A stretch of DNA of 64,000 nt from Mesorhizobium ciceri WSM4083. Lineage in GTDB: Bacteria > Pseudomonadota > Alphaproteobacteria > Rhizobiales > Rhizobiaceae. The translations under genes were made by a program, and so were the position numbers. Positions 7,293 to 16,420 of this stretch are shown here, piece after piece; position 1 is the stretch's first letter, and each line of letters starts with the position of its first letter. The stretch is taken from positions 183 to 64,182 of the forward strand of contig NZ_KI912610.1 in NCBI RefSeq assembly GCF_000519305.1, given 5' to 3'. The notes under the pieces are model-generated. The model was not told where the DNA came from and did no database searches. It was given only the letters and a program-made list of their open reading frames with translations.

Positions 7293-8471
7293 ATGCAATC
7301 TTATGATGTCGTGATCATCGGCGCGGGTGCCGCCGGAATGATGTGCGCCGCGGAGACGGCCAAGCGCGGCCGTTCGGTGCTGATCCTCGATCATGCGGCG
7401 GCGCCTGGCGAGAAGATCCGCATCTCCGGCGGCGGCCGGTGCAATTTCACCAACATCCATGCCAGCCCGAAGAATTTTCTGTCGGACAATCCGCATTTCT
7501 GCATTTCGGCGCTCAGTCGCTACACACAGCGCGATTTCATCGCCCTCGTCGAACGCCACCGCATTGCCTATCACGAGAAGACGTTGGGGCAGCTGTTTTG
7601 CGACGGCTCGGCGCGCCAGATCATCGACATGCTGGTCTCGGAAATGCAGGGCAGGGGCGTGGAGCTGGCGCTCTCGACCAGCGTTGAGGATGTCCGCAAA
7701 ACCGTGGAGGGGTTTGCGCTCACCCTCTCCACAGGCTTGGTTACTTGCCAGTCGCTGGTCGTGGCCTGTGGCGGCAAGTCGATCCCCAAGATGGGGGCGA
7801 CCGGTTTCGGCTATGAGCTTGCCGAACGGTTCGGCCTTGCTGTTGTCGAAACGCGGCCGGCGCTGGTTCCGCTGACTTTCGACGCAAACACGCTCGAGCG
7901 GCTGGCGCCGCTGGCCGGCAACGCCGTCGACGCGGAAGTCGCCTGCGGCAAGACGCGCTTCTCCGAAGCGATGCTGTTCACGCATCGCGGCGTCAGTGGG
8001 CCGTCCATCCTGCAGATCTCGTCCTATTGGCGCGAAGGCGATGAAATCCGCATCGCCATGCTGCCGGGAGTTGACGTGGCTGACCTCATTCGGGTGGCCA
8101 AGCGAAGCAATGGACGGCAGGCGGTGCAGACGGTGCTGGCAAATCATCTGCCGAAGCGGCTGGCGCAGTCAATCGCCGAGCGCACCGGGATCGACGGTAA
8201 CCTTGCCGATCTTTCCGATGGCCAGATCAAAACCATAGCTGCCGCAGTCAATAACTGGCGCATCAAGCCTGCCGGCTCGGAGGGCTACCGCACCGCCGAA
8301 GTGACACTGGGTGGGGTCGACACCAACGGGCTGGACCAGAAGACGATGCAGGCCAAATCTGTGCCGGGCCTGTTTTTCATCGGCGAAGTCGTCGATGTCA
8401 CGGGTTGGCTGGGCGGCTATAATTTCCAGTGGGCATGGTCGTCGGGCTGGGTGGCGGGGCAGGCGGCATAG
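7293..8471 (+). CDS. BaiN/HI0933 (YhiN)-family NAD(P)/FAD-dependent oxidoreductase
   Basis: This is a 392-residue flavoprotein. An N-terminal Rossmann fold binds FAD (GAGAAGMM near residue 10, followed by a basic ISGGGRCNFTN stretch diagnostic of this family). The C-terminus closes with FFIGEVVDVTGWLGGYNFQWAW, the second FAD contact. Length matches the family norm of about 390-410. Most members have no assigned substrate; BaiN itself reduces bile acids. It stands alone after the TetR gene. Confidence 0.88.
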   Translation: MQSYDVVIIGAGAAGMMCAAETAKRGRSVLILDHAAAPGEKIRISGGGRCNFTNIHASPKNFLSDNPHFCISALSRYTQRDFIALVERHRIAYHEKTLGQLFCDGSARQIIDMLVSEMQGRGVELALSTSVEDVRKTVEGFALTLSTGLVTCQSLVVACGGKSIPKMGATGFGYELAERFGLAVVETRPALVPLTFDANTLERLAPLAGNAVDAEVACGKTRFSEAMLFTHRGVSGPSILQISSYWREGDEIRIAMLPGVDVADLIRVAKRSNGRQAVQTVLANHLPKRLAQSIAERTGIDGNLADLSDGQIKTIAAAVNNWRIKPAGSEGYRTAEVTLGGVDTNGLDQKTMQAKSVPGLFFIGEVVDVTGWLGGYNFQWAWSSGWVAGQAA

Positions 8472-8500
8472 GCCAAACGCGCCGACGAGCTTCATAGACT

Positions 8501-8908
<408 letters not shown>

Positions 8909-8949
8909 TGGGTGTCTCCTGTGCCTCGACGCGTTTCAACCGCCGCCCG

Positions 8950-9342
8950 TTACCAGCGCGCCAGCTGGGTGATCTGAACGAGGTTGCCGCAGCTGTCGTT
9001 CAACTGGGCGATGGTCGAGCCGGTCACCTCGGTCGGCGGCTTAATAAACGCGGCGCCCTTCGCCTTGATGCGCTCATAATCGCTCTTGACGTCGTCGGTG
9101 AAGAACATGACGGCGGGCTGACCCTGCTTGAAGATGGCTTCCTGATAGGCCTTGGCGGCCGGGTTGTCGTTGAGCGCGAGCTGCAGCTCGGTTCCATCAG
9201 GCTCTTCAGCCGAGGCCACGGTCAGCCAGCGATAAGGCCCATTGCTGAAATCGGCCTTTTTGGTGAAGCCCAGCACGTCGGTGTAGAAGCGCAGTGCGTT
9301 TTCCTGGTTGTCCACATACACGCTGGTCAGCTTGATCTTCAT
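8950..9342 (-). CDS. VOC (glyoxalase/bleomycin resistance) family protein
   Basis: This is a 130-residue protein of one vicinal-oxygen-chelate fold (two beta-alpha-beta-beta-beta modules). It begins KLTSVYVDNQENALRFYTDVLGF and ends GNLVQITQLARW. The ATG at 9342 has a GAGG-type site upstream; a longer open frame to 9414 lacks one. Members include dioxygenases, glyoxalases and antibiotic-binding proteins, and the substrate is not evident. It lies between two DUF1801 genes in the ArsR-led operon. Confidence 0.85.
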   Translation of the reverse strand: MKIKLTSVYVDNQENALRFYTDVLGFTKKADFSNGPYRWLTVASAEEPDGTELQLALNDNPAAKAYQEAIFKQGQPAVMFFTDDVKSDYERIKAKGAAFIKPPTEVTGSTIAQLNDSCGNLVQITQLARW

Positions 9343-9371
9343 TGCTCTTTTTCCTCTGTCATAGTCGGTCA

Positions 9372-9809
9372 TTACGGGATCCAGCCGGGCAGGGCCGCGG
9401 CCTGCTTGATCCATTCCACCATCCTCGCCTCATCGAACTGATCGTCTTCGCGGATGTCGATCCAGCGCACATCCTTGCTCTTCGCCGTGCCGCCAGGCGG
9501 AATCGGCCGCAACGACGTGCCGCTGAAGAAGGTCACTTTCAAATAGTGGGTGAAGACATGGAAACTCACGAACCAGCCCTGGCCCTCGACGCCGTAGAAG
9601 GGCGAGTTCCATCGCACGGCCTTGCGCACGTCGGGCACGTTGTGTTCGATGAGCGCGTCGAGCCGCTCGCTCAAGCCGCGCTTCCAGCCCGGCATCGCAG
9701 CCATATAGGCCTGCACCGGGGCGTCACCGTCGCCCTTGGCTATTTGCGGGTTGCCGCCCGAGAGCAGTACTGGCGCAGCCTTGGTCGACTGACCCTGTGT
9801 CTTGGCCAT
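9372..9809 (-). CDS. DUF1801 domain protein
   Basis: This is a 145-residue protein with the DUF1801 core (VPDVRKAVRWNSPFYG, then YLKVTFFSG). It is related to, but clearly different from, the DUF1801 protein at 8501-8908. Its function is unknown. It is part of the minus-strand operon that begins at 10843. Confidence 0.8.
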   Translation of the reverse strand: MAKTQGQSTKAAPVLLSGGNPQIAKGDGDAPVQAYMAAMPGWKRGLSERLDALIEHNVPDVRKAVRWNSPFYGVEGQGWFVSFHVFTHYLKVTFFSGTSLRPIPPGGTAKSKDVRWIDIREDDQFDEARMVEWIKQAAALPGWIP

Positions 9810-9821
9810 TCTGCCCCACTC

Positions 9822-10043
9822 CTATCCGCCGGCACGCGGCGCGCCGCGGCCCCTGGCGGCATAGGGCAGCACGAACATGTACAGGCCGCTGAACAGCAGC
9901 AGGAAGAGCGGCAGGAGCGGCGAGTAGACCACCCAGGCGGGGGGCTGTCCGAATGCCATGGTGGCGAAGTTGGCGATGACGGTCAGGGTAAAGATGATCG
10001 ACAGCCAGCGATGAATTTGCCGAACCCACATGTTCCAGTCCAA
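9822..10043 (-). CDS. Small two-segment membrane protein
   Basis: This is a 73-residue protein with two hydrophobic stretches (WLSIIFTLTVIANFATMAF and a second at about residues 42-60) and an arginine/glycine tail. I do not recognise a named family. It lies between the SRPBCC and DUF1801 genes on the same strand and is probably cotranscribed with them. Confidence 0.6.
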   Translation of the reverse strand: MDWNMWVRQIHRWLSIIFTLTVIANFATMAFGQPPAWVVYSPLLPLFLLLFSGLYMFVLPYAARGRGAPRAGG

Positions 10044-10097
10044 TAGTTCCTCCTGTCAAAACAGCCGACGCGGACCACCGATCCGCACCGGCGGGTT

Positions 10098-10523
10098 TCA
10101 ATCTATCCACGCCAGGACCTGACTCAGATTTGCAAAGTACTGCCGCCACCCGCTCGTCGCGCCGCGATACGCCTGCTCCTGATCCGGCCGGAAGCCGGAC
10201 TGTTCCATACGCAACCGGGTGCCCGTGCTGGTCGGTAGGAGAGTCCAGGTGACGATACTCTCAAGGCCATAGGCCTGCCACGTGTAGGACAGTGTCTTGT
10301 TCAATTCGACGGCTGTTACCTGACAGTCGACAACGATGCTCACGTCGGGTTGCGGTTCCTTTCGCAGATTGAAACGGTGGTCCACGACTGGCTTGAAGTC
10401 GTTCTTCATCAGCCATTCCTCGATCAGATGCGGTTGGGTCAGCGCGCGCCAGATTTTTTCCGGCGGATAGGGGATCTCACGTTCGACGATGACGGAGCGC
10501 GTTTCGGTCGCGATGTTGGTCAT
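10098..10523 (-). CDS. SRPBCC/AHSA1-family protein
   Basis: This is a 141-residue protein of the START-like hydrophobic-pocket fold. The family opening EIPYPPEKIWRALTQPHLIEEW is present, and the C-terminus (GWRQYFANLSQVL) is typical. Its start overlaps the stop of the ArsR gene by four bases, a common ArsR-SRPBCC pairing in proteobacteria. The ligand is unknown. Confidence 0.87.
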   Translation of the reverse strand: MTNIATETRSVIVEREIPYPPEKIWRALTQPHLIEEWLMKNDFKPVVDHRFNLRKEPQPDVSIVVDCQVTAVELNKTLSYTWQAYGLESIVTWTLLPTSTGTRLRMEQSGFRPDQEQAYRGATSGWRQYFANLSQVLAWID

Positions 10524-10843
10524 TGGTCCATTCTTTTGAGCAAGCTTTCGAGATCATCGAACCGGCTCTGCCAGAACGTGTTCATCTGGTTCGTCCAGTC
10601 GGTCAGCGGGGAAAGTGCTGCCAGCTGGGCGCTATAATGGGTCTGCCGTCCTTGATGGCGGTCGCGCACCAGCCCGGCCTGCCTGAGCACGCCGAGATGC
10701 TTCGACACCGCAGGTTGAGAGACCCCTGACTGAGCCGTCAGGGCGCCGACCGTCTGCTCGCCTTGCCGGCACAGGCGCTCGAAGATTGCCCGACGCGTCG
10801 GATCGGAGAGCGTTCTGAAGAGGACATCGTGAGCGTTCGTCAT
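10520..10843 (-). CDS. ArsR/SmtB-family transcriptional regulator
   Basis: This is a 107-residue winged helix-turn-helix repressor. It opens LFRTLSDPTRRAIFERLC and its recognition region reads GVSQPAVSKHLGVLRQAGLV. No cysteine metal site of the ELCVCDL type is present, so it is probably not an arsenic or zinc sensor. It heads the operon SRPBCC - small membrane protein - DUF1801 - VOC - DUF1801 and presumably controls it. Confidence 0.9.
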   Translation of the reverse strand: MTNAHDVLFRTLSDPTRRAIFERLCRQGEQTVGALTAQSGVSQPAVSKHLGVLRQAGLVRDRHQGRQTHYSAQLAALSPLTDWTNQMNTFWQSRFDDLESLLKRMDQ

Positions 10844-10995
10844 CTGGGATCGATAACCCTGTGGCTATTGATTGACGTATAACCGCCGAGATATGGATGT
10901 GTCAAGCGGGGTGTCGGCGGTCACGATCCGGCGGTTTCCAAAAAAATCTTTCCATTGCCCCAAGGATTAGCCATTAGCCTTCGTCCAACAGGCAA

Positions 10996-11559
10996 ATGAT
11001 GGCTATGATGCTGGATGAGAGCGAAGCCTCCGACGCCGAACTGATCGGGCGGGCGAAGGGCGGAGACAGAGGGGCCTTCAGCACACTGCTGGAAAGGCAC
11101 TATGACTTCGTCTATCGCGCCGCCTATCGCTGGTGCGGCAGGAAGGCCGATGCCGAAGACATCGCCCAGGAAGTCTGCGTCAGGCTGGGCAAGGCGATCC
11201 GCGACTATCGCGGCGGCGGCGCTTTCACGACATGGCTCTATTCCGTGACGATGAACGCCGCGCGCGACATGATGCGAAAGTCCGCCCGCGAGACTGTCAA
11301 GACCGAGGCCTATGGCGTCCATGCACTGATCTCGGGCGAGGCGTCGGTCGAACCGGAAGACCCTGCCGAAGCGCTGTGGGCAGCCGTCCGGCGATTGCCG
11401 GACAAGCAGCGCGACGCCGTGCTTTTGGTCTATGGCGAGGGTCTGAGCCATGCGGCCGCCGCCGAGGCGATGGCGATCTCGGAGACGACGGTTTCCTGGC
11501 ACATCCATGAAGCGAAGAAACGGCTGAAGACGCTGATGCGCTCGGCCGGGGAAGTGTGA
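10996..11559 (+). CDS. RNA polymerase sigma factor, ECF (sigma-70 family)
   Basis: This is a 187-residue ECF sigma factor. Region 2 (residues about 25-95) includes YDFVYRAAYRWCGRKADAEDIAQE. Region 4 has PDKQRDAVLLVYGEGLSHAAAAE followed by the DNA-binding helix-turn-helix ISETTVSWHIHEAKKRL. The start could be ATG 10996 or 11008; no strong ribosome-binding site decides it. The following vWA membrane gene starts at the sigma-factor stop, which suggests the partner acts as or with an anti-sigma system. Confidence 0.9.
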   Translation: MMAMMLDESEASDAELIGRAKGGDRGAFSTLLERHYDFVYRAAYRWCGRKADAEDIAQEVCVRLGKAIRDYRGGGAFTTWLYSVTMNAARDMMRKSARETVKTEAYGVHALISGEASVEPEDPAEALWAAVRRLPDKQRDAVLLVYGEGLSHAAAAEAMAISETTVSWHIHEAKKRLKTLMRSAGEV

Positions 11560-11561
11560 CC

Positions 11562-13676
11562 ATGGTCGACGACAACGAACTCAACAGATTGCGCGATATA
11601 GCGGCGCCGGCGCCCGCCCATGACGCCAAGGCACGTGCTTTCGAAGCCGCCCTGCGCGCCTACGATCAGGAAAATATTTCTGCCATTACCCAAGGATCGG
11701 TTGGCGGGCTTCGTCTCACAGAGCGAGCACAAAAGCTCTGGAGCGAGATCATGCAAAAGAAACTCATTGCCACGCCGGCCCTTGCTGGGCTCGTCGCCCT
11801 GCCGATCGCCGGATACGCCACCTTCCATCTGCTGAGGGAACAGCCGCCGAAATTCGGCGGCGACGAGAAAATCACCGAGACGCTGGCCGACAAGCCGGCG
11901 ACGGTGAAGCCAACGACCGCTCAGCCGAAGCCGGCTCCGACCGGGCTGGAGAAGGACAAGAAGGCCGACGCCGATGTCGAAAGCCGCGACGCGACCGATA
12001 CGCTTGTGGCGCCGGCCTCGCCGCAGAAATCCGAATCGACGGCTGCCGGCGGCGCGGCACAACAGAATGCGCTGGAGCGCGGTGTGCTGGCCGAGCCTGC
12101 GCCACCGACTCCGACAGGCGAATTCGCATTGGATGGCGCCGTAAGTGCGCCCAGCACGTCACGGGCCCGCATGCCGGCCGAGTCCAAGCTGATGGCGCCG
12201 CAGCAGCCGTCGACCTTGCCGGCCGACCAGATGCAGCCGCAACCGGAAAACCGCGACCGCATCGAGGATTTCAAGACCAATCCGGTGCATGCGGCACTCG
12301 AGGATCCGGTCTCGACTTTCTCGATCGACGTCGACACGGCCTCCTATTCCTTCGTGCGCGGCTCGCTGAAGCAGGGCACCCTGCCGCAGGCCGATACTGT
12401 TCGCGTCGAGGAGATGATCAACTACTTCCCCTATGACTGGAAGGGTCCGGAGTCGGCCTCGACACCATTCAACTCGACCGTCAGCGTCATGCCGACGCCG
12501 TGGAACACGCACACCAGGCTGATGCATGTCGCCATCAAAGGTTTTGACGTCAAGTCGACCGAGCAGCCGAAGGCCAATCTGGTCTTCCTGATCGATGTCT
12601 CGGGCTCGATGGATGAGCCGGACAAGCTGCCGCTGCTCAAATCGGCATTCCGCCTGCTGGTCAGCAAGCTGAAGGCCGACGACACCATCTCGATCGTCAC
12701 CTATGCGGGTGACGCCGGCACAGTCCTGGAGCCGACCAAGGCGTCCGAAAAGGACAAGATCCTCAGTGCTATCGACAATCTGACGCCCGGCGGCAGCACG
12801 GCCGGCGAGGCGGGCATCAAGGAAGCCTACAGGCTGGCGCAGAAATCCTTCGTCAAGGACGGCGTCAACCGGGTGATGCTCGCCACCGACGGCGACTTCA
12901 ATGTCGGTCAAAGCGACGACGACGACCTGAAGCGGCTGATCGAAAAAGAGCGCAAGACTGGTGTCTTCCTGTCGGTGTTCGGTTTCGGCCGCGGCAATTT
13001 GAACGACCAGATGATGCAGACCATCGCCCAGAACGGAAACGGCACCGCCGCCTATATCGATACGCTGGCGGAGGCTGAAAAGGTGCTGGTTGAGGATGCG
13101 TCCTCGACGCTGTTCACCATCGCCAAGGACGTCAAGATCCAGGTCGAGTTCAACCCGAACAAGGTCACGGAATATCGCCTGATCGGCTACGAGACCCGCG
13201 CCTTGAACCGCGAGGATTTCAACAATGACCGCGTCGATGCCGGCGATATCGGTTCGGGCCATTCCGTCACCGCGATTTATGAAATCACGCCCAAGGGCAG
13301 CGGTGGCGAGCAGATCGACAAGCTGCGCTATGGCCAGGCGTCGGTGGACAATGGCGGCGTCGCCAATGCGGACGAATATGCCTTCGTCAAGATCCGCTAC
13401 AAGCTGCCGAATGAGGACGTCTCGAAGCTGATCACCACGCCGGTGACCTCGGCCAACGAGATTTCGTCCTTCGACCAGGCCAGCACCGACCAGCGCTTCT
13501 CTGTCGCGGTCGCCGCCTTCGGCCAGAAGCTGCGCGACGAGGATGCGACCGCTAAGTTCGGTTACGACAAGATCATGGAGATCGCCACTGCCGCTCGAGG
13601 AGCCGACCCGTTTGGGTACAGGTCCGAGTTCCTCTCGCTTGTGCGCCTTGCCTCGGCGCTGGGCGGCAACCGGTAG
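11562..13676 (+). CDS. von Willebrand factor type A domain membrane protein (YfbK-like, DUF3520)
   Basis: This is a 704-residue protein. A 65-residue cytoplasmic N-terminus is followed by one membrane segment (TPALAGLVALPIAGY), a proline/alanine-rich linker, and a large exported part. The exported part has a vWA domain with an intact MIDAS motif DVSGSMD (about residue 345), preceded by the STFSIDVDTASYSFVR stretch of the YfbK family. The C-terminus matches DUF3520. A GTG at 11556 overlaps the sigma-factor stop and is an alternative start. The coupling suggests a membrane-linked stress circuit, with the N-terminal cytoplasmic tail as a candidate sigma contact (inference). A rho-independent terminator follows. 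Confidence 0.87.
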   Translation: MVDDNELNRLRDIAAPAPAHDAKARAFEAALRAYDQENISAITQGSVGGLRLTERAQKLWSEIMQKKLIATPALAGLVALPIAGYATFHLLREQPPKFGGDEKITETLADKPATVKPTTAQPKPAPTGLEKDKKADADVESRDATDTLVAPASPQKSESTAAGGAAQQNALERGVLAEPAPPTPTGEFALDGAVSAPSTSRARMPAESKLMAPQQPSTLPADQMQPQPENRDRIEDFKTNPVHAALEDPVSTFSIDVDTASYSFVRGSLKQGTLPQADTVRVEEMINYFPYDWKGPESASTPFNSTVSVMPTPWNTHTRLMHVAIKGFDVKSTEQPKANLVFLIDVSGSMDEPDKLPLLKSAFRLLVSKLKADDTISIVTYAGDAGTVLEPTKASEKDKILSAIDNLTPGGSTAGEAGIKEAYRLAQKSFVKDGVNRVMLATDGDFNVGQSDDDDLKRLIEKERKTGVFLSVFGFGRGNLNDQMMQTIAQNGNGTAAYIDTLAEAEKVLVEDASSTLFTIAKDVKIQVEFNPNKVTEYRLIGYETRALNREDFNNDRVDAGDIGSGHSVTAIYEITPKGSGGEQIDKLRYGQASVDNGGVANADEYAFVKIRYKLPNEDVSKLITTPVTSANEISSFDQASTDQRFSVAVAAFGQKLRDEDATAKFGYDKIMEIATAARGADPFGYRSEFLSLVRLASALGGNR

Positions 13677-13747
13677 TGGTGATGACGGCCGGTTTCTTTC
13701 AGATGGGATCGTTCTGACAGGGGAAACCGACCGTGGGCGGGTGAGGC

Positions 13748-13785
13748 AGGCCGGCGAGGGATTCATTCCCTTGCCGGCCTTTTTT
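13748..13785 (+). terminator. Rho-independent terminator of the sigma/vWA operon
   Basis: A GC-rich stem (GGCCGGCGAGGGA at 13749-13761 with TCCCTTGCCGGCC at 13767-13779, one G-U pair) and a 5-base loop are followed by six T residues. Confidence 0.9.
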
Positions 13786-13889
13786 CGGAGCATTTTTCGG
13801 GTCGTTAAATTGCGCCGCATTTCCGGTACGGGATCGCAACCCCCTCCTTGTTACACAGGACGGGTGTACTGGGCTTGAGGGAGCCGAAA

Positions 13890-14159
13890 TTGCAGATCAG
13901 GACTATCGCCAACTCGACACCGCCGGCGCGAGACGCCTCGGCGGTTTCATCGGCCCCATCATCGGAATCCAGGCGTATCGGTGACGATGTCGCGCAGGCG
14001 CGCCATACCGCCCTGTCGGCGCTGACCAACGACCGCTTCCGCATCATGCTGGAACAGATCACCGACCCCAGCTCTTCAGGCGCGCTCATGACGATGCGCG
14101 GCGACAATGTGGTCGACTTCAAGTCGGCGCAGTCGAGCTACGCCGACAACAGCGAATAA
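13890..14159 (+). CDS. Small hypothetical protein
   Basis: This is an 89-residue protein if translation begins at the TTG at 13890, which has a strong GAGGGAG site six bases upstream. It is rich in serine, alanine and arginine at the N-terminus, then has an amphipathic stretch (LTNDRFRIMLEQITDP). No family is recognised. It stands alone between a terminator and the convergent betaine-homocysteine methyltransferase gene. Coding status rests on the ribosome-binding site and reading frame only. Confidence 0.5.
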   Translation: MQIRTIANSTPPARDASAVSSAPSSESRRIGDDVAQARHTALSALTNDRFRIMLEQITDPSSSGALMTMRGDNVVDFKSAQSSYADNSE

Positions 14160-14175
14160 TCGAAAACCGATGAGG

Positions 14176-15213
14176 TCAGGCCCGGCTGCGGCGGCGCTCG
14201 CGGCGGGCTTCGCTGGTCTCGGCGGTGTTTTCCGTCGCGACCTTGTTGCGCATCGGACCAATGCGCTCAACGATCGCGGCAACCGTCGGCCGATCCGCCC
14301 TGGTGTGCGCGTCGAGCGCCTTGCGCATGGCGGCAAGGTGCAGGAACGAGGTGCCGCAGCAGCCGCCGATAATCTTGGCGCCGCCATCGACAGCGAGGCG
14401 CACATAATCGGCCATCAGTTCGGGCGTGCCGGAATAATGGATTTCGGTGCCGCGGAATTCGGGAATGCCGCAATTGCCCTTGACGATCACCGTGGCCTCC
14501 GGCTTCGCCTCCGTCATGTCGAGCAGCGAGGCCAGGATGTCGGATGCGCCGACGCCGCAATTGGCACCAACGCCGAGAGGCGCCTGCGACAGTCCGTCGG
14601 TGACGCCGTGGATATCCCTGGGCAGCAGGCCCATCATGGTGCGGCCGGCGGTGTCGAAGGAACCGGTATAGGTGTAGGGCAGGCCGACGCGGATGGCAGC
14701 CTCGGCGGCGGCGCGGATCTCGTCGGGAGCCGACATCGTCTCGATCCAGGCGACTTCGGCGCCGCCTTCCTTGAGACCCTCGATCTGCTCGACGAAAGCG
14801 TCGACCGCCTCGTCATAGGTCATGGCGCCGAGCGGCACCAGCAATTCGCCTGTCGGGCCGACCGAGCCGGCGACGATCACCTTGCGGCCGGCCTTGCCGG
14901 CGACCGCACGCGCAAGCTCGGCGGCGCGCTTGTTCAACGCGTGCACGCGATCCTGGGCATGGTGCAGCTTCAAGCGGTGACGGGTGCCGCCGAACGAGTT
15001 GGTGAGGATGATGTCGGCGCCGGCATCGACGAAATTCTGATGCAGGCTGGTGATGGTGTCGGGCGCCGTCTCGTTGAGCAGCTCTGGCGCCTCGCCCGCC
15101 TCCAGCCCCATGGCGAACAGGTTTGTGCCGGTGGCGCCATCGGCCAGCAGCACGCCCTTTTCAGCCAGCAGCGCATCGATCGGGTTGGTCGTCGTCATCG
15201 GATTGGCTTTCAT
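14176..15213 (-). CDS. bmt: Betaine-homocysteine S-methyltransferase (Bmt/BHMT family)
   Basis: This is a 345-residue cytosolic TIM-barrel enzyme of the homocysteine S-methyltransferase family. It transfers a methyl group from glycine betaine (or a related sulfonium donor) to homocysteine, giving methionine and dimethylglycine. The three zinc cysteines are present: one in GANCGVG and two in IGGCCGT. The substrate motif DGATGTN is near the N-terminus. It starts at ATG 15213, with an alternative at 15198; neither has a clear ribosome-binding site. Dimethylglycine would feed the FAD/GcvT dehydrogenases elsewhere in the window. An S-methylmethionine or DMSP donor is possible. Confidence 0.85.
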   Translation of the reverse strand: MKANPMTTTNPIDALLAEKGVLLADGATGTNLFAMGLEAGEAPELLNETAPDTITSLHQNFVDAGADIILTNSFGGTRHRLKLHHAQDRVHALNKRAAELARAVAGKAGRKVIVAGSVGPTGELLVPLGAMTYDEAVDAFVEQIEGLKEGGAEVAWIETMSAPDEIRAAAEAAIRVGLPYTYTGSFDTAGRTMMGLLPRDIHGVTDGLSQAPLGVGANCGVGASDILASLLDMTEAKPEATVIVKGNCGIPEFRGTEIHYSGTPELMADYVRLAVDGGAKIIGGCCGTSFLHLAAMRKALDAHTRADRPTVAAIVERIGPMRNKVATENTAETSEARRERRRSRA

Positions 15214-15333
15214 GTCTAGAATTCGAATAAGGATATAACGAAGTCTTTATGTGTAGTCAATGAAATAGCACTAGCGGAGTCATTCATGCAGTGCCTTGGG
15301 TCATGGGCGGCGGTGATTTCGACTGCCAAAAGC
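15214..15333 (-). promoter_or_regulatory. AT-rich leader upstream of bmt
   Basis: This 120-bp gap between the XRE regulator and bmt is notably AT-richer near the bmt start. It probably holds the bmt promoter. No clear -35/-10 pair, operator or riboswitch fold was identified. Confidence 0.35.
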
Positions 15334-16191
15334 TCAGACCGTGCCTGACGGGAATGACATGCCGGCCAGTTTGTGCGCGAAGCCCGCCGCTTCATGCGCA
15401 TTGATGTCGGCGGCCCGGATCAGATTGTCGAAATGCTGGATCAGCGTCTGGATCGGCTGGGTGGCGTTGAGCACCAGATACATGTCGCCGACATAGATGG
15501 CGGCGCGATAGGGGCCGAAGATGGTGTAAGGGATCGAATAGCGCATCCGCCCGTCATAGAGAAACAGCCGGAAGGTCGGGTAGAGGTCGTCGAGCAGCGT
15601 CGCCATGTGCAGCAACTGGGCGCGCCGGTCGGCTTCGGGGAAACGGTCCCAGACACCCAGCCCGCGGGCAAAAATCTCCAGCGTGTGGCGCGGCATGCAG
15701 ACTTCCATGTCGGTTTCCGGCCGCCTGTTGTAGTCGATGCGGTATTGCGTTTCTCCGGCTTGCGCCAGGCGGCTCTTGTTGGTGATACCGGCTTCGTAGT
15801 CGACCAGTGCTTCGGTGCGCAGGAGGTCGGGGATGCCGGCCGGCACGTAGCGGATCTTGGTGCCGGCCGCCTCCGCATGCCATTTGGCCAGCAACGTGCG
15901 GTCGAAACCGTCCGGTGCCTCTTCTATCTCCAGGCTCTCGCGGATTTCGCCGGTGAGACCCTCGTCCTGGCTGAGGCCGAGAAGCCAATCGAGCGACACT
16001 TTGAACTCGGCGGCGATGTTGAGCAGCGTTTCGGCGCGGGGCAGGCGGGTCGAGGCGCCCGACAGCAGCTGCGACAGCGCCGAGCGGTCGATGCCGACCG
16101 CGGTCGCGAAGGCCGACTGGTTGAGGTCGGAGCGTGTCAAGAGCATTTTCAGGCGTTCGCGGAAGATCGTCGACAGGTCGCGCTTGTCCAT
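15334..16191 (-). CDS. XRE-family regulator with a large C-terminal sensor domain
   Basis: This is a 285-residue regulator. An N-terminal Cro/CI helix-turn-helix (NQSAFATAVGIDRSALSQLLSG, about residues 23-45) is followed by a roughly 200-residue domain that I do not recognise by name. The latter contains aromatic-rich stretches such as GRMRYSIPYTIFGPYRAA. It lies just upstream of bmt on the same strand and divergent from a fatty acid desaturase gene, so both are candidate targets. No ligand is evident. Confidence 0.82.
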   Translation of the reverse strand: MDKRDLSTIFRERLKMLLTRSDLNQSAFATAVGIDRSALSQLLSGASTRLPRAETLLNIAAEFKVSLDWLLGLSQDEGLTGEIRESLEIEEAPDGFDRTLLAKWHAEAAGTKIRYVPAGIPDLLRTEALVDYEAGITNKSRLAQAGETQYRIDYNRRPETDMEVCMPRHTLEIFARGLGVWDRFPEADRRAQLLHMATLLDDLYPTFRLFLYDGRMRYSIPYTIFGPYRAAIYVGDMYLVLNATQPIQTLIQHFDNLIRAADINAHEAAGFAHKLAGMSFPSGTV

Positions 16192-16355
16192 GTGCGTTCT
16201 CCACCTCGATTGAGGAAAAATTTGCGCCGAATCGCTTCCAAGCGCGCCTCAGGCGTAAATGAATCCCTAACTTTGTTTACAATGTATAACATGTGCGGTT
16301 GGAAATGCGCAATCGCAACAGTTTGTGCACTTTGTCTCGTTGAGTGGAATCATTT

Positions 16356-16379
16356 CTCCTGACACTATGCTGTCAGGAG
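16356..16379. repeat. Perfect 24-bp inverted repeat before the desaturase gene
   Basis: CTCCTGACA and TGTCAGGAG (9-bp arms) flank a 6-base spacer. It lies 30-65 bases before the desaturase start, in the 217-bp divergent gap with the XRE gene. It could be an operator or a leader hairpin; there is no T-tract, so it is not a terminator. Confidence 0.65.
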
Positions 16380-16420
16380 CCAATTGGGGTTCCGGCGACT
16401 GAGGGGCAGTGGTCGATAGC

